A DNA stretch of 64,000 bases from Candidatus Pseudothioglobus singularis PS1 (GCF_001281385.1 NZ_CP006911.1:186001-250000), one strand, 5' to 3'; counted from the stretch's first letter, positions 46,210 through 57,635 are shown. Made by a program: numbers and translations. The notes: generated from the letters alone by a model not told the origin.

Positions 46210-47471
46210 TTACCGCTTTCTTGAAGAGCCATATTGCCTCCAGCAATCCATCCAGAGGTCCATGCGCTTTGAAAGTTGAATCCTCCAGTGATACCATCAA
46301 TATCCATAACTTCACCAGAAAAAAATAATCCCGAGCAAATTTTGCTTTCCATCGTTTTTAGATTAATTTCTTTGAGGTCGACTCCGCCGCATTCGACAAA
46401 CTCTTCTTTGAATCGACTTTTTCCAAGAATACTGAGTTCACAGTGAATCAAATTTTCTATAATTTGATTTAATTCATTTTTGCTAATTTCAGACCAATTT
46501 TTTTCTTTTGAAATTGAGCATTTAACAAGAAGCTGCAGCCAAAATCTTTTGGTTAGGGCTTTTGGATAGGCATTACCAATTGAGGTTTTAGTGTTGCTAT
46601 TTTTAATATCTTTTAGAAGGTTTTCAGCATCACTCAAATTTTCAATGCTTAGCCAATTCACAATAATTTTAGCTTTGTAGTCAGCATGCATCATTTCACG
46701 TGCAGCCCAGGCTGATAGCTTTAAGAGGGCAGGACCACTCAAGCCCCAGTGGGTGATTAGCAGAGCGCCAGTTTCAGCAAAGGGCTTTGCGTTTTCAATG
46801 TTAAGGGTTAGTGTTGCATTAGTAAAAGAGGTGCCGGATAAGTTTTCTAAGACGGGATCGGCAATTTTGAACGTGAAAAGAGATGGAGCAATTTCTGTTA
46901 TTGAGTGGCCAAGAGATTTTGCAAGATCGTATCCTAATGGCTTGCTACCAGTAGCAATTAAAACTGAATCAGCTATGAATGACTCATCCTTATTTATAGA
47001 TAAAGCTATTTTTCCATTCTGAAGTTTATTTATAGCAGTAACATTCGTTTTATTTTTTAATTTAACTTTGTGTTTATGAGTTTCTTTGAGAAAGCAGTCA
47101 ATAATGGTTTCTGAGTTATCTGTTACTGGAAACATGCGCCCGTCACTTTCATGCTTAAGGGCAACTCCACGATTTTCAAACCACTCAATGGTATTGGATG
47201 CATGAAATTTTTGTAAGGGAGAGAGGAGTTCTTTCTGTCCACGTGGATATTTTAGGCTGAAATCTTTGATATCAAAAAGATGATGAGTTACATTGCAGCG
47301 ACCACCACCTGAAATTCTAACCTTTCTTAAAAAACTTGTGGTTGCTTCAAAGACGCAAATATTAACATCAATATCTTTTTCTTTGGCAATTTCAGCGCAG
47401 CGAATCGAGGCAAAAATTCCACTTGCACCTCCTCCAATGATTGCGATGGTTTTCTTTTTTGTTGGGCTCAT
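46203..47471 (-). CDS. YhiN/HI0933-family flavoprotein
   Basis: 422 aa. The N-terminal FAD motif TIAIIGGGASGIFASIRCAE and the family stretch VRISGGGRCNVTHH (about 52-65) are clear. It ends with ICSGLFFSGEVMDIDGITGGFNFQSAWTSGWIAG, the HI0933 C-terminal flavin-binding signature. Function is not settled; members are annotated as flavin-dependent reductases or as aminoacetone oxidase-like proteins. Convergent overlap with the DegT gene. Monocistronic as far as can be seen. Confidence 0.88.
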   Translation of the reverse strand: MSPTKKKTIAIIGGGASGIFASIRCAEIAKEKDIDVNICVFEATTSFLRKVRISGGGRCNVTHHLFDIKDFSLKYPRGQKELLSPLQKFHASNTIEWFENRGVALKHESDGRMFPVTDNSETIIDCFLKETHKHKVKLKNKTNVTAINKLQNGKIALSINKDESFIADSVLIATGSKPLGYDLAKSLGHSITEIAPSLFTFKIADPVLENLSGTSFTNATLTLNIENAKPFAETGALLITHWGLSGPALLKLSAWAAREMMHADYKAKIIVNWLSIENLSDAENLLKDIKNSNTKTSIGNAYPKALTKRFWLQLLVKCSISKEKNWSEISKNELNQIIENLIHCELSILGKSRFKEEFVECGGVDLKEINLKTMESKICSGLFFSGEVMDIDGITGGFNFQSAWTSGWIAGGNMALQESGNY

Positions 47472-47512
47472 TGTAATTGAATATTAATTTGATGATCCCG
47501 GATGTGATTAAT

Positions 47513-47734
47513 TCAGTACCACCTTACCATACCTATAATTCCTGCTGTCGCATAAAAGAATTGAAGAAAGAGAATTCCTTTATGTTGACCCAGATATGCC
47601 CAATAGCCTATGGAGATGGCTGATATAAGAAGTAAAAGAAAGCCAGCAAATTCAACGCCAACATTCAACGCCACCATCATCGAATACAAAATTGCTGTAA
47701 TCACTCCAAACCATTCAAAAACTTTACTTTTCAT
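47513..47734 (-). CDS. Small conserved-looking membrane protein, 73 aa
   Basis: Two to three hydrophobic segments (WFGVITAILYSMMVALNVG, FAGFLLLLISAISIGYWAYLG, LFLQFFYATAGIIGMVRWY) fill nearly the whole sequence; the layout resembles tiny PnuC-like or DUF-type inner-membrane proteins. Located 11 nt downstream of the YeiH-type transporter on the same strand, so probably co-transcribed with it. Function unknown. Confidence 0.65.
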   Translation of the reverse strand: MKSKVFEWFGVITAILYSMMVALNVGVEFAGFLLLLISAISIGYWAYLGQHKGILFLQFFYATAGIIGMVRWY

Positions 47735-47745
47735 AATAACGCCTT

Positions 47746-48753
47746 CTAGATTAATTCAGTTGAGACAGCTATAACTGCAATAGCCAAAAGAGCAAGTGTT
47801 TGCAGAACTAGCAGTGCGATTGATTTACCACCCAATTCCATCATTGATTTTAGGGAAGTTGTTACCCCGAGACCTGCAATCGCGAATACTAAGGACCACT
47901 GTGAAACACCGGCAAGGAATTCAGAGAGAATTGAGGGTATAAAACCACTACTATTGATCACTAAGCACATTGCAAATGCAAGTGCAAACCAAGGGAAGGC
48001 TTTAGGGCTGATATTGCTGGTTGCATCGCCTCTTTTCAATAAAATGGCTATCACAATCACAATGATAGGGAGCATTGAGATCCGAAGCAGTTTAATAAAT
48101 GTGGCTATATCCCCTGTCTCATTGGATACAGCATAACCAGCACCAACAACTTGAGCAACATCATGAATCGTTGAGCCGATTAGAATTCCAATTTCAACCT
48201 CACTAAACTCAGCCATTGAGAAAAGGATGGGATAGATAATCATTGCGATCGTTGATAAAGAGGTCACACAGACAACAACAAACAAGGTGTCACGATGCCT
48301 GTCTTTCCAGTTTGGAAAGACTGAGGCAACAGCGAGTGCAGCAGCAGCACCACAAATTGCAACAGCACTGGCAGTTAAAAGTGCAAACAGATGTCGTCTT
48401 CCCATCAACCTTGCAATAAGCCAGCTGACGCCAATAGATAAGAGAACTAGAATAGGAACAAACAAAAGAGCGTTTGTTCCAAGCCCTAAAATTTGATCAA
48501 GTGTGACTCTGAAGCCTAATAATGCAACACCAAAACGCAAAATCTTTTTACTTGAAAATTCAATGCCTGGAGCACAACGTTCATCACTTGAGAGAAAGTT
48601 AAACGCTATTCCAATGAGAAGAGCAAACAACATGACTGGTGCTTTGTAATGAAGACTCAGAAATCCAGCCGCGGCCGCAATGGTTCCAACAACAATTAGA
48701 CCTGGTGAAAGAATATTAAGTCGGTTCTGTATGTTGAGTAATGCTGATTTCAT
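47746..48753 (-). CDS. YeiH/UPF0324-family putative sulfate exporter
   Basis: 335 aa with about ten membrane segments. The conserved blocks RFGVALLGFRVTLDQILGLG, AICGAAAALAVASVFP and IGILIGSTIHDVAQVVGAGYAVSNETG define the family (YeiH-like, annotated as putative sulfate or sulfonate-related exporter). In this genome a sulfonate-derived sulfite or sulfate exporter would be useful because SuyAB releases sulfite. That link is an inference from content, not adjacency. Upstream of the 73-aa membrane protein and downstream of the HAD gene on the same strand. Confidence 0.85.
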   Translation of the reverse strand: MKSALLNIQNRLNILSPGLIVVGTIAAAAGFLSLHYKAPVMLFALLIGIAFNFLSSDERCAPGIEFSSKKILRFGVALLGFRVTLDQILGLGTNALLFVPILVLLSIGVSWLIARLMGRRHLFALLTASAVAICGAAAALAVASVFPNWKDRHRDTLFVVVCVTSLSTIAMIIYPILFSMAEFSEVEIGILIGSTIHDVAQVVGAGYAVSNETGDIATFIKLLRISMLPIIVIVIAILLKRGDATSNISPKAFPWFALAFAMCLVINSSGFIPSILSEFLAGVSQWSLVFAIAGLGVTTSLKSMMELGGKSIALLVLQTLALLAIAVIAVSTELI

Positions 48754-48764
48754 ATTATCAGACG

Positions 48765-49421
48765 CTATGGCAGATCATTAAAAGATAGGATATCTGTCAC
48801 AAGTATAGCACTGCTGAAATCATTATCCTTCGCAAACGCTCCCGGAAAGCCAATACACTTAATTGAGGCTGCTAATGCAGATTGCATACTGACTTCAGTA
48901 TCTTCAATAGCAACACAGTCCTCTGCTTTTAAATTAAGCTCTGAAAGGGCTTTTAGATAGATGTCAGGACTTGGTTTTGTATTTGAAACCATTTTGTCGT
49001 TGCCAATGAAGTTGAAATTGCTTCTATGAAGTTGATTCTTAAGCGCTTGAAAGACGGCATCTACATTGTCTTTGGAGGTGCTAGTCACAAATGCTAGCTT
49101 TATCCCATTTTCAAGCGCTTGATCTATAAAGTTAGCAACGCCAGGTCGAAGCAAGACATCTCCACTAGCCATAAGGCCATCAAAGATTTTAGTTTTTTCC
49201 TCATGCAGTTTGCTTGCATCCACCTCAATGCCTTGATGAGCCGCAAAGTCTTCAATTCTTTGACGACCACCAGATTTTTTTAGTAAATCTTGATATTGCG
49301 CTGGACTCCAATTCCAGTCTAGTCCATTTTCAGAAAACGCTTGATTGAATGCATTTCGTTGAAGCTCTGAAGTTTCAATAAGTGTTCCAATTGATCCAAA
49401 TAGGATTGCTTTGTAATTCAT
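48765..49421 (-). CDS. HAD-superfamily protein (CbbY/PGMB type) with altered motif I
   Basis: 218 aa. The fold is HAD-IA: a helical cap about 20-90, motif II TSTSKDN (Ser/Thr), motif III Lys in NTKPSPDIY, and motif IV AIEDTEVSM. But motif I, usually FDxDGTL, reads FGSIGTL (residues 8-14), so the nucleophilic Asp is Gly9 and the acid/base Asp is Ile11. Such a protein should not work as a phosphatase by the standard mechanism. It may bind a phosphorylated ligand or have an unusual reaction. First gene of a - strand cluster with YeiH and a small membrane protein. Confidence 0.8.
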   Translation of the reverse strand: MNYKAILFGSIGTLIETSELQRNAFNQAFSENGLDWNWSPAQYQDLLKKSGGRQRIEDFAAHQGIEVDASKLHEEKTKIFDGLMASGDVLLRPGVANFIDQALENGIKLAFVTSTSKDNVDAVFQALKNQLHRSNFNFIGNDKMVSNTKPSPDIYLKALSELNLKAEDCVAIEDTEVSMQSALAASIKCIGFPGAFAKDNDFSSAILVTDILSFNDLP

Positions 49422-49537
49422 TGTTTTGCCCTTAAAAAGTTGTAATAGTTCTATAGTGAAGTATTCACGTATCTACTTTTTAGATACACAAAAGTGCAGC
49501 ATTTTAATTAAAAATGCTTATTATCGCAAGACATAAA

Positions 49538-49887
49538 TGGTGGAGATGGGGGGAATTGAACCCCCGTCCGAAAACTTTCAGTCAAGAAGTCTACATGCTT
49601 AGTAAAGGTCTATTGAGTTAACTTTTTACCACCCGACCCACAGGGATGTAGAAAGCGATTTTAGTTTAGGTTTTAACCCTATTATCCTAAAATAATAATA
49701 GTGGCGAGTCTGTTAGCGACCGTTATCCTAAAAGTACAGACAACTCCTAAGTAACGGTTAGCATTATGCTGCTAAAGCGTAGTTGTCTTCGTTTGCAACT
49801 ATTATTTAAAGAACGTTTTTACGAGCAATCTTTGTCCTCGACATGCATCCTTGAAATCCAACTCCTCGTCGAAGCCATGTCATCCCC
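49538..49887 (-). ncRNA. ssrA: tmRNA (transfer-messenger RNA)
   Basis: This fills the 500-nt gap between the HAD gene and tyrS. On the minus strand the 5' end reads GGGGATG and the 3' end CATCTCCACCA, which pair as the seven-base acceptor stem (one G-U). The T-arm GTTCAATTC-type sequence and the CCA end are encoded. The proteolysis-tag reading frame, on the minus strand at 49796 down to 49764, encodes ANEDNYALAA before TAA, so ribosomes resume at GCA and tag proteins for ClpXP/ClpAP. Length of about 350 nt is normal. It frees stalled ribosomes together with SmpB. Confidence 0.95.
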
Positions 49888-49897
49888 AGATGGGTAT

Positions 49898-49903
49898 ATT
49901 ATA
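49898..49903 (-). promoter_or_regulatory. Consensus -10 element of the tmRNA promoter
   Basis: TATAAT on the minus strand, 10 nt upstream of the predicted tmRNA 5' end, exactly where a -10 should be. The -35 region is not obvious. It lies between the tmRNA and the end of tyrS. Confidence 0.55.
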
Positions 49904-49920
49904 CTCTTGATTAATTGAAT

Positions 49921-51105
49921 TTAGCTAATTGTCACTCTAGCAAATTTTCTTTTGCCTACTTGAAATACGAGCGTGCCTTCGTCAAGTGCCAAGTCTTTAT
50001 CAGTAAGCTTTTCACCATCAACTTTTACGGCGCCCTGCTTAATCATTCGAAATGCCTCTGAGGTTGAACTAACAAGATTAGAGTCTTTTAGAAGGTTTGC
50101 TACCTTAATTCCCTTAGAAAAGGTGAATTCATCCATTTCATCTGGAATTTGGTTTTTTGCGAACCTATCTATAAAGTTTTGCTGCGCTTTGAGTGCTTGA
50201 TCTTTGTCATGGAATCGCGTAATTATCTCTTCCGCTAATCGAAACTTAACGTTTCTTGGGTTTTCACCATCCTCTACTTCTTTTTTCCAGGATTCAATGG
50301 TTTCAAGTGATTCAAAGCTTAACAGTTCAAGATAGCGCCACATAAGATCATCTGAAATCGACATGATTTTGCCAAACATGCTATCAGGATCTTCATCAAT
50401 ACCAATATAGTTGCCGAGTGACTTGCTCATTTTCTGAACGCCATCAAGGCCTTCTAAAATAGGCATTGTCAGGATGACTTGAGGCTCCATATTGGTCTGC
50501 TTTTGAAGCTCTCTGCCAACCAAAAGATTAAATTTTTGATCAGAGCCTCCTAGCTCGATATCAGCTCTCAGTGCAACAGAGTCATAACCCTGAACGAGAG
50601 GATATAAAAATTCATGAATCGAAATTGCTTGGCCGCCTTTGTAGCGTTTGGAAAAGTCATCACGCTCAAGCATTCTTGCAACGGTCTGTCTTGATGCCAG
50701 TGATATCATTTCTGCAGAGCTCATTTTGCCCATCCACTCAGAGTTAAAGGCAATCCTAGTTTTATCCTTATCCAAGATCTTAAAGACTTGATCTTCATAG
50801 CTTTTGGCATTTTCAAGGACGTCTGCTTTTGTGAGCGGTTTGCGGGTTACATTTTTTCCGGTAGGATCTCCTATCATGCCTGTAAAGTCACCAATCAAGA
50901 AAATAATTTCGTGACCCAGATCTTGAAGCTGCTTCATTTTATTGATGACGACAGTGTGCCCCAGATGAAGATCTGGTGCAGTTGGATCCATTCCCAGCTT
51001 GACTCTTAAGGGTTTGTTTTTTTCAAGTTTCTTCTTAAGCTCTTCAAGAGGTAGTATTTCATCTGCTCCTCTTTGAATAATTGCTAGTGTTTCGTCTATT
51101 GTCAT
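49921..51105 (-). CDS. tyrS: Tyrosyl-tRNA synthetase
   Basis: 394 aa class I aminoacyl-tRNA synthetase. [12 protein letters not shown] carries the HIGH-type motif (near 46), [12 protein letters not shown] the KMSKS loop (near 230), and [28 protein letters not shown] the tyrosine pocket. The C-terminal S4 RNA-binding domain ([16 protein letters not shown], about 345-360) is present. It charges tRNA-Tyr. Upstream neighbour proA ends 12 nt before its start. Confidence 0.96.
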   Translation of the reverse strand: MTIDETLAIIQRGADEILPLEELKKKLEKNKPLRVKLGMDPTAPDLHLGHTVVINKMKQLQDLGHEIIFLIGDFTGMIGDPTGKNVTRKPLTKADVLENAKSYEDQVFKILDKDKTRIAFNSEWMGKMSSAEMISLASRQTVARMLERDDFSKRYKGGQAISIHEFLYPLVQGYDSVALRADIELGGSDQKFNLLVGRELQKQTNMEPQVILTMPILEGLDGVQKMSKSLGNYIGIDEDPDSMFGKIMSISDDLMWRYLELLSFESLETIESWKKEVEDGENPRNVKFRLAEEIITRFHDKDQALKAQQNFIDRFAKNQIPDEMDEFTFSKGIKVANLLKDSNLVSSTSEAFRMIKQGAVKVDGEKLTDKDLALDEGTLVFQVGKRKFARVTIS

Positions 51106-51117
51106 TTTAAATGCTCT

Positions 51118-52377
51118 CTATGGTCTTATTTGTCCGTCACCCATGACGATGTATTTTTGTGATGTAAGTCCCTCTAGCCCTACTGGACCTCTGACATGGA
51201 ATTTACCTGTACTGATTCCAATTTCAGCGCCAAAACCATACTCAAATCCATCTGCAAAACCTGTAGAAGCGTTGACCATAACAGAGGATGAGTCAACTTC
51301 GGATAGGAATTTTTTTGAATTGACATTATTCTCAGTCACAATTGCATCGGTATGGGCAGACCCATATGTATTAATGTGAGATATGGCCTCGTCGACTGAA
51401 TCAACAATCTTCATCGAAAGAATCGGCGCTAAGTACTCTTCACTCCAGTCATCCTCAGTTGCTTTTTTAATAACATTTGATAGCATCTGAGATTTTTCAC
51501 AGCCCCTAATTTCAACTTCTTTTTTAATGAAAAGCTCGATTAATTTTGATAGGGCTTCGGAGTCAAAATCTTTATGAACGAGAAGGGTTTCAGTAGCGTT
51601 ACAAACTCCGTATCTTCTAGTCTTACCATTGAAGGCAATATCAACTCCTTTTTGAGGGTCTGCATCTTTGTCTAAATAAGTGTGACAGACTCCATCCAGA
51701 TGTTTGATAACTGGCATTCTGGCATTCATACTAATATTTTTGATGAGACCTTTGCCGCCTCTTGGAATGATTGCATCGACATAATCACTTGCACTAACGA
51801 GTTCAGTGACTGCTTCGCGATCAGTAACCTTAATCAGTTGCACTGAGTTCGGATCAAGTCTTGCCTCTTCGAGACCTCTCTCGATGCAAGAATAAAAGGC
51901 TATGTTTGAGTTGATAGCCTCAGAGCCACCTCTTAGTATGATGGCATTGCCAGATTTAATGCACAGTCCTGCAGCGTCAACTGTGACGTTTGGACGAGAC
52001 TCATAAATCATCCCTATGACGCCCAAAGGAACCATCATTTTTCCAATTTTGATGCCACTTGGTCTTTCCTTAAAGTCAGAGATTTGTCCTATCGGATCAA
52101 CCAAGGTTGAGATTTGATGAAGTCCTTCAACAACGCTATCGAGTCTCTCATCATTAAGCATTAGTCGATCTAAAAGCGCATCATCAATACTATTTTCTCT
52201 AGCAGCTTTTAAGTCTAAGTCATTGGCATCTAAGATAAATTGTTTGTTCTGTTGGATTTGACTGGCAATATTGATTAATGCATTATTCTTTTGATCAGTG
52301 CTGGCAATTCTTAAAGTTTCAGAGGCTAACCTAGCCTTCTGGCCAATTATTTTAATTAATTCAGCTATTGAGCCCAT
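51118..52377 (-). CDS. proA: Gamma-glutamyl phosphate reductase
   Basis: 419 aa ALDH-fold enzyme of proline synthesis. Typical segments are [38 protein letters not shown] (about 116-153), the catalytic Cys in [15 protein letters not shown] and the C-terminal [18 protein letters not shown]-type end ([13 protein letters not shown]). It reduces gamma-glutamyl phosphate to glutamate semialdehyde with NADPH. The start overlaps the stop of holA by 17 nt. proB is not in this window. Confidence 0.95.
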   Translation of the reverse strand: MGSIAELIKIIGQKARLASETLRIASTDQKNNALINIASQIQQNKQFILDANDLDLKAARENSIDDALLDRLMLNDERLDSVVEGLHQISTLVDPIGQISDFKERPSGIKIGKMMVPLGVIGMIYESRPNVTVDAAGLCIKSGNAIILRGGSEAINSNIAFYSCIERGLEEARLDPNSVQLIKVTDREAVTELVSASDYVDAIIPRGGKGLIKNISMNARMPVIKHLDGVCHTYLDKDADPQKGVDIAFNGKTRRYGVCNATETLLVHKDFDSEALSKLIELFIKKEVEIRGCEKSQMLSNVIKKATEDDWSEEYLAPILSMKIVDSVDEAISHINTYGSAHTDAIVTENNVNSKKFLSEVDSSSVMVNASTGFADGFEYGFGAEIGISTGKFHVRGPVGLEGLTSQKYIVMGDGQIRP

Positions 52378-53383
52378 TGCTTTTTCCTGATAAAGAAGTA
52401 ACTACGCCTTGTAGTTCGTCATAAACGTTTAGATTATCCATACCTTTGAGAGAGCGGTCAATACGACCCAGGGTTAGGAGGAGTTTTTGAAGCGACTGGT
52501 AGCTATGCTTTTTGAGCGCATTCGATATTAAAGGCTTTCTTTTTTGCCAGACCCTGTGATTACTAAGAACACTTTCAATGGTCTGGTTGGTTTTGAGTTC
52601 AATAGCCATCGTCACTAGGTTTTTAATTTCTCGGTAGAGCGATGAGATCAGAATGATGGGTGGGGTCGCATCTTCGACAAGTGATTTAAAAATTTTGTTT
52701 ACTTTTTCGCTGTCACCTTGAAGGGCTGAGTCGATCATTCCAAAAACTGAATACTGAGATTGCTGATCAATCTGATTCAAGTATTCCTGTAGATTGATAT
52801 TGCCATCAGGGTAGGCAATTTTAAGTTTTTGGATCTCCTGCATAGTGGCTAAAAGATTTCCTTCAGTGCAGTAAGCTATAGCGTTGGCAACATCATGATT
52901 AGAATTTAAACCGAGTTGCGACATGTTAGTTGAAATCCAGCCCACAAGTTGATTGCTTTGAACTTCCCAATGCTGTATGACAATTCCATTACTATTAAGT
53001 GACTTAAACCATTTACTTTTTTGCTGAGCCATATCTAATTTTCCAGAGGAAATTAATAGCAAAATATCATCTGGCAAACTTTCAGCGAGCTCTGTGAGTG
53101 CTTTAGACCCTTTCACTCCAATTTTTCCAGTTGTTAGGCGGCACTCAATAATCCTTTTTTCAGCAAACAAAGATGGACTTGAAATTAGACTAAATATTGA
53201 ATCCCAAGAAAAGTTGCCATCAATGTCAAACCTAAATCGCTCACTGTATCCATTTGTCTTTGCTGAATCCTTGATTAAAGATAAAGACTGCTCCACGAGG
53301 AGTATTTCTGCTCCAAATACGAAATAAATTGAAGCGAGTTGATTTGAAAGATTATTTTGAAGTTGTTCAGGTTTAATATTCAT
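52361..53383 (-). CDS. holA: DNA polymerase III delta subunit
   Basis: 340 aa, similar to gammaproteobacterial HolA. The N-terminal [39 protein letters not shown] and [16 protein letters not shown] match the family, with the three-domain clamp-loader fold inferred from length. It opens the beta clamp as part of the clamp loader. It overlaps proA, and the divergent neighbour is ftsH. In many gammaproteobacteria holA follows lptE, which is not present here. Confidence 0.85.
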   Translation of the reverse strand: MNIKPEQLQNNLSNQLASIYFVFGAEILLVEQSLSLIKDSAKTNGYSERFRFDIDGNFSWDSIFSLISSPSLFAEKRIIECRLTTGKIGVKGSKALTELAESLPDDILLLISSGKLDMAQQKSKWFKSLNSNGIVIQHWEVQSNQLVGWISTNMSQLGLNSNHDVANAIAYCTEGNLLATMQEIQKLKIAYPDGNINLQEYLNQIDQQSQYSVFGMIDSALQGDSEKVNKIFKSLVEDATPPIILISSLYREIKNLVTMAIELKTNQTIESVLSNHRVWQKRKPLISNALKKHSYQSLQKLLLTLGRIDRSLKGMDNLNVYDELQGVVTSLSGKSNGLNS

Positions 53384-53477
53384 TTAGTATCTATAGTTAC
53401 TCTGGCTTCTTATACAGAAGTAAATTAAGTATGCCCTCATTCATTATGTCATAGTTATAAAAAATATTGATTAAACC

Positions 53478-53506
53478 TTGAAAAATGCCATCAAACACTA
53501 TATATA
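53478..53506 (+). promoter_or_regulatory. Probable sigma-70-type promoter for ftsH
   Basis: TTGAAA at 53478-53483 is followed after exactly 17 nt by TATATA at 53501-53506, about 50 nt upstream of the ftsH start. The region between holA and ftsH is AT-rich and holds only this and the opposite promoter. No heat-shock consensus was recognised. Confidence 0.5.
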
Positions 53507-53556
53507 AAAAACAATAGGGTATATTTACCTTTCTAATTTAGGATAAATTTAAGTTT

Positions 53557-55482
53557 ATGTATAAGAATATTTTACTATGGTTGGTCCTTGGAAGTGTGCT
53601 TGCATCGCTTTTTGGGCAATTTAATGTAGCTGATGAAAAGAATGAGATTAGTTACTCTCAATTCATTCAAAGTGTTAAGCAAGGAAGTGTCTCAAGCGTT
53701 AAGATTGCAGGTAGTAATATTAGCGGTGTAACCGCTCTTGGTGAAAGGTTTGAAACCTATAGCCCTGGCGATCTTGGGCTGATGGGTGACTTATTAAACA
53801 ACGGCGTTTCAGTTGAGGCGACGCCTCCTGCCAAAGAAAGCTTTGTAAAACAGCTAATTATTTCCTTGGCACCTATACTGCTTCTTATTGGAGTCATCAT
53901 GTATACGATGAGAGGTGCTGGAGGATCAATGGGCGGTAAAAACCCAATGTCATTTGGTAAATCAAAAGCGCGTTTAATCACAAAGGATGAGTCTCACGTC
54001 ACTTTTGATGATGTTGCTGGTGTAGATGAAGCTAAAGAAGAGGTTGGAGAGCTCGTCGACTTTCTATCGGACCCTAGTAAGTTCACTAAAGTGGGTGGTA
54101 AGATTCCTAAGGGCGTTCTTATGGTCGGTCCTCCAGGTACAGGTAAAACACTTTTGGCAAAAGCAGTTGCCGGTGAGGCAGATGTCCCATTCTTTTTCAT
54201 TTCTGGATCAGATTTTGTAGAAATGTTTGTAGGTGTTGGTGCTTCTCGAGTAAGAGATATGTTTGATCAAGCAAAGAAAAATGCTCCTTGCATTATATTT
54301 ATTGATGAGATTGATGCTGTAGGTCGTCAGCGAGGCGCTGGAATGGGCGGTGGTCATGATGAACGTGAGCAGACACTTAATCAAATGCTAGTTGAAATGG
54401 ATGGATTTGAGGGTTCAGAAGGCATCATTGTGGTTGCTGCAACTAACCGACCTGACGTTCTTGATCCTGCACTTTTAAGACCTGGTAGATTTGACAGAAC
54501 GGTGACTGTTGGTCTTCCTGACATTAATGGACGCGATGCCATCTTGAAAGTTCACATGAGAAAACTGCCGATTGCAAAAAATGTCAAGTCGATGGATATT
54601 GCTAGAGGGACTCCTGGTTTTTCTGGTGCAGACCTTGCTAATCTAGCGAATGAAGCAGCACTCATTGCTGCTCGATTTAGTAAAAAGCTTGTTGGTATGA
54701 GAGAATTTGAAAAGGCTAAAGATAAAATTATGATGGGCGCTGAGCGAAAAGGCATGGTGATGGATGCCTCTGAAAAAGAAATGACTGCATACCATGAGGC
54801 TGGCCACGCTATTGTGGGCCGTTTAATGCCAGAGCATGATCCTGTTTATAAGGTAAGTATCATTCCAAGAGGAAGGGCACTTGGTGTTACGATGTTTCTT
54901 CCTGAAAAAGACAGCTACAGTATTTCAAAACGCAAACTTAATTCACAGGTGGCCTCTTTGTTTGGTGGACGAATTGCTGAAGAGGTTGTGTATGGTGAGG
55001 ATGCTGTCACTACAGGTGCAAGTAACGATATTGAGCGTGCTACTGAAATAGCTCACAAGATGGTTAAGCTTTGGGGTATGTCCAGTGTTATGGGACCAAT
55101 GGCTTACGGTGAAGATGAGGGTGAAGTCTTTTTGGGACGCCAGGTTACAAAGCATAAACATATTTCAGATGAAACGTTTACCAAGGTAGATAGTGAAATA
55201 CGAAAGATTATCGATAGGAACTACTCAACAGCCTATAAGATTATTGAGGACAACAGAGATATATTGGACGCAATGGCTGCAGCGCTTGTTGAGTTTGAAA
55301 CGATTGATACGAGTCAAATAGATGATTTAATGGCAAGAGTTCCTATGAGGGAGCCTGCAGATGTTGTTGATTCTGAAGAGGTTTCTTCGGAACTTGGGAC
55401 AGGAGGTAAAGATTCAAAAAGCTCTAAATCTTCATTAGATACTAAGACTGATGCAGATGGTGGTACTGAGCAGTTTGCATAA
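53557..55482 (+). CDS. ftsH: ATP-dependent zinc metalloprotease FtsH
   Basis: 641 aa. Two N-terminal membrane segments (about 4-20 and 97-116) flank a small periplasmic domain. The AAA domain has [22 protein letters not shown] and the second-region-of-homology arginines in [16 protein letters not shown]. The zinc protease motif HEAGH has His413, Glu414 and His417. It degrades membrane and regulatory proteins at the inner membrane. First gene of the conserved ftsH-folP-glmM order; folP begins 12 nt later. The Ser/Lys-rich tail is usual. Confidence 0.97.
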   Translation: MYKNILLWLVLGSVLASLFGQFNVADEKNEISYSQFIQSVKQGSVSSVKIAGSNISGVTALGERFETYSPGDLGLMGDLLNNGVSVEATPPAKESFVKQLIISLAPILLLIGVIMYTMRGAGGSMGGKNPMSFGKSKARLITKDESHVTFDDVAGVDEAKEEVGELVDFLSDPSKFTKVGGKIPKGVLMVGPPGTGKTLLAKAVAGEADVPFFFISGSDFVEMFVGVGASRVRDMFDQAKKNAPCIIFIDEIDAVGRQRGAGMGGGHDEREQTLNQMLVEMDGFEGSEGIIVVAATNRPDVLDPALLRPGRFDRTVTVGLPDINGRDAILKVHMRKLPIAKNVKSMDIARGTPGFSGADLANLANEAALIAARFSKKLVGMREFEKAKDKIMMGAERKGMVMDASEKEMTAYHEAGHAIVGRLMPEHDPVYKVSIIPRGRALGVTMFLPEKDSYSISKRKLNSQVASLFGGRIAEEVVYGEDAVTTGASNDIERATEIAHKMVKLWGMSSVMGPMAYGEDEGEVFLGRQVTKHKHISDETFTKVDSEIRKIIDRNYSTAYKIIEDNRDILDAMAAALVEFETIDTSQIDDLMARVPMREPADVVDSEEVSSELGTGGKDSKSSKSSLDTKTDADGGTEQFA

Positions 55483-55494
55483 TTTATCCTCGCT

Positions 55495-56304
55495 ATGATT
55501 GTCTCTGAGCCAATCATTATGGGTGTTCTCAATGTAACACCCGACTCCTTTTCTGATGGCGGAAAGTTTTTTGATGCTAACTCAGCTATTGATCAGGCTT
55601 CATCAATGGTCCAGGAAGGTGCTGGCATTATTGATATTGGTGGTGAGTCGACAAGACCTGGTGCTAAAGCTGTCAGTGTCCAAGATGAGCTTAACCGCGT
55701 CATTCCCGTTATCGAAGCTCTAAAAGGAAAAATTAATGTCCCAATCTCGATTGATACCTCTAAGCCAGAGGTTATGGAGAGAGCTGTTGGAGCCGGCGCC
55801 AGTATTATCAATGATGTCAATGCACTTCGCGCTGATGGTGCCTTGGATATGGCTGCAAAACTTAAAACTGATATATGCCTCATGCATATGCAGGGAAGTC
55901 CAAGAACGATGCAGAATAATCCTACTTATGAAGATGTAGTCAGGGATATAAAAGTATTCTTTAAGGAAAGAATTAATGCTTGCAAACTAGCGGGTATAGA
56001 GCTCAGTTCAATCTCATTAGATCCTGGATTTGGCTTTGGAAAGAACTTAGGTCATAATATAGCTTTGTTAAAGAATCTCTCAGAGTTTCATGAATTTGGC
56101 GTATCCATTCTTGCGGGACTCTCTAGAAAATCAATGATTGGAACCCTTTTGGGAGACAAAGACGTTGACTCAAGAATGATTGGGAGCGTGACAGCAGCAT
56201 TAATTGCTGTCGAAAATGGGGCTGATATTATAAGAGTCCACGATGTTGCAGAGACGAGTGATGCACTCAGAGTCTGGCAACAAATTAAGAATTTTAGGGG
56301 GTAA
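55495..56304 (+). CDS. folP: Dihydropteroate synthase
   Basis: 269 aa. [18 protein letters not shown] near 8-25 and [12 protein letters not shown] near 44-55 are the two DHPS signatures, followed by [32 protein letters not shown] and LDPGFGFGK. It joins pterin pyrophosphate and p-aminobenzoate in folate synthesis. 12 nt after ftsH and 2 nt before glmM. Confidence 0.96.
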   Translation: MIVSEPIIMGVLNVTPDSFSDGGKFFDANSAIDQASSMVQEGAGIIDIGGESTRPGAKAVSVQDELNRVIPVIEALKGKINVPISIDTSKPEVMERAVGAGASIINDVNALRADGALDMAAKLKTDICLMHMQGSPRTMQNNPTYEDVVRDIKVFFKERINACKLAGIELSSISLDPGFGFGKNLGHNIALLKNLSEFHEFGVSILAGLSRKSMIGTLLGDKDVDSRMIGSVTAALIAVENGADIIRVHDVAETSDALRVWQQIKNFRG

Positions 56305-56306
56305 TT

Positions 56307-57635
56307 TTGAGTAATTTTTTTGGGACTGATGGGATTCGTGGCGAAGTTGGTAAGGCGCCGATCACAGCCGACTTTTTACTAAAAGTGGGTTGGGCCGTAG
56401 GCTCTGTTTTAAGAGAGAGTGGAAGTGCTAGCGTCATTATTGGAAAGGATACCCGAGTTTCAGGCTATCTATTTGAGTCAGCGCTCGAAGCTGGATTCCT
56501 ATCTGCTGGCGTCAACGTTGGCATGCTTGGGCCGATGCCCTCTCCTGCTATTGCGTACCTGACGCAAGCATTCGGAGCAACAGCGGGCGTCGTTATCAGT
56601 GCATCTCACAACCCATACCATGATAATGGAGTAAAGTTTTTTTCATCTAAAGGCGTCAAGCTGAGTGACGATATTCAAAAAGCAATTGAAAAGAAGCTTT
56701 CAATGCCAATGGTCAGCGTTAATTCAGCTACCATTGGAAAAGCAAAGCGCTATGGGCAAGCAGTTGGTAGATATATCGAGTTTTGTAAGTCAACATTTGA
56801 TAAATCGTGCGACTTATCCAACTTAAAGATTGTTATTGATTGTGCCAATGGCGCAACTTACCATATTGCTGAAGACGTTTTTACTGAGCTCGGCGCCTCA
56901 GTCACAATGATTAATAATACGCCAGACGGTTACAATATAAACCGTGAGTGCGGGGCAACTGATACGCTTCATCTCCAGCACGAGGTGATAGAAAACAGTG
57001 CTGATCTGGGAATCGCTTTCGATGGCGATGGAGATAGGCTGATTATGGTTGATCATAAAGGTGAAAAAGTAGATGGTGATGAGTTAGTCTTTATTATTGC
57101 GAATGCCTGGCAAAAAAGAGGTGAACTAAAATCCAACACCGTTGTCGGCACTAAGATGACAAATTTAGGAATTCGCAACGCATTAACAGACAATGGAATG
57201 AAGTTCATTGAGGCTGACGTCGGAGACAGACATGTCATGAATCACTTAATTAAAAACAAAGCTATTTTGGGCGGGGAAGGCTCTGGACATATTATCTGCT
57301 TAAATAAGTCTACCTCTGGAGACGCTATCATAGCAGCCCTTCAGGTTTTGGAGATTGTTGTAAAAGCTGGGCAATCTCTTTTCGATCTCAAAAGCGAAAT
57401 GACTAAATACCCTCAAGTTCTAATTAATATTAAAACTGAGAGTAAGGTCAACCTAAATGACTCAAAACTATTAGAGTTAATTGGTACTGTTGAGTCAAAG
57501 CTCTCTGACAAAGGTCGACTTTTAGTTAGAGAATCTGGAACTGAGCCTCTGGTTCGCGTTATGGTTGAATGTGTGGATAATGCCCTGGCTACTGAATCTG
57601 CAAAACAAATATCAGAAGCAATTCAGTCAATGTAA
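56307..57635 (+). CDS. glmM: Phosphoglucosamine mutase
   Basis: 442 aa starting at TTG (56307), the codon that gives the standard [16 protein letters not shown]-terminus and follows a GGGGG ribosome site. [14 protein letters not shown] holds the phosphorylated Ser100, [12 protein letters not shown] the metal loop, [11 protein letters not shown] the sugar loop and [14 protein letters not shown] the phosphate-binding end. It converts glucosamine 6-phosphate to the 1-phosphate for cell-wall precursors. Coupled to folP (2-nt gap). A pair of GTAATTAC copies follows at the stop (57632-57650). Confidence 0.96.
   Translation: MSNFFGTDGIRGEVGKAPITADFLLKVGWAVGSVLRESGSASVIIGKDTRVSGYLFESALEAGFLSAGVNVGMLGPMPSPAIAYLTQAFGATAGVVISASHNPYHDNGVKFFSSKGVKLSDDIQKAIEKKLSMPMVSVNSATIGKAKRYGQAVGRYIEFCKSTFDKSCDLSNLKIVIDCANGATYHIAEDVFTELGASVTMINNTPDGYNINRECGATDTLHLQHEVIENSADLGIAFDGDGDRLIMVDHKGEKVDGDELVFIIANAWQKRGELKSNTVVGTKMTNLGIRNALTDNGMKFIEADVGDRHVMNHLIKNKAILGGEGSGHIICLNKSTSGDAIIAALQVLEIVVKAGQSLFDLKSEMTKYPQVLINIKTESKVNLNDSKLLELIGTVESKLSDKGRLLVRESGTEPLVRVMVECVDNALATESAKQISEAIQSM

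Noticed and set aside
49538-49610. A tRNA gene near 49.54-49.61 kb
   Set aside because: The T-arm and CCA end are part of the tmRNA, whose 5' end pairs with it about 350 nt away, and a tag-coding frame lies between them.
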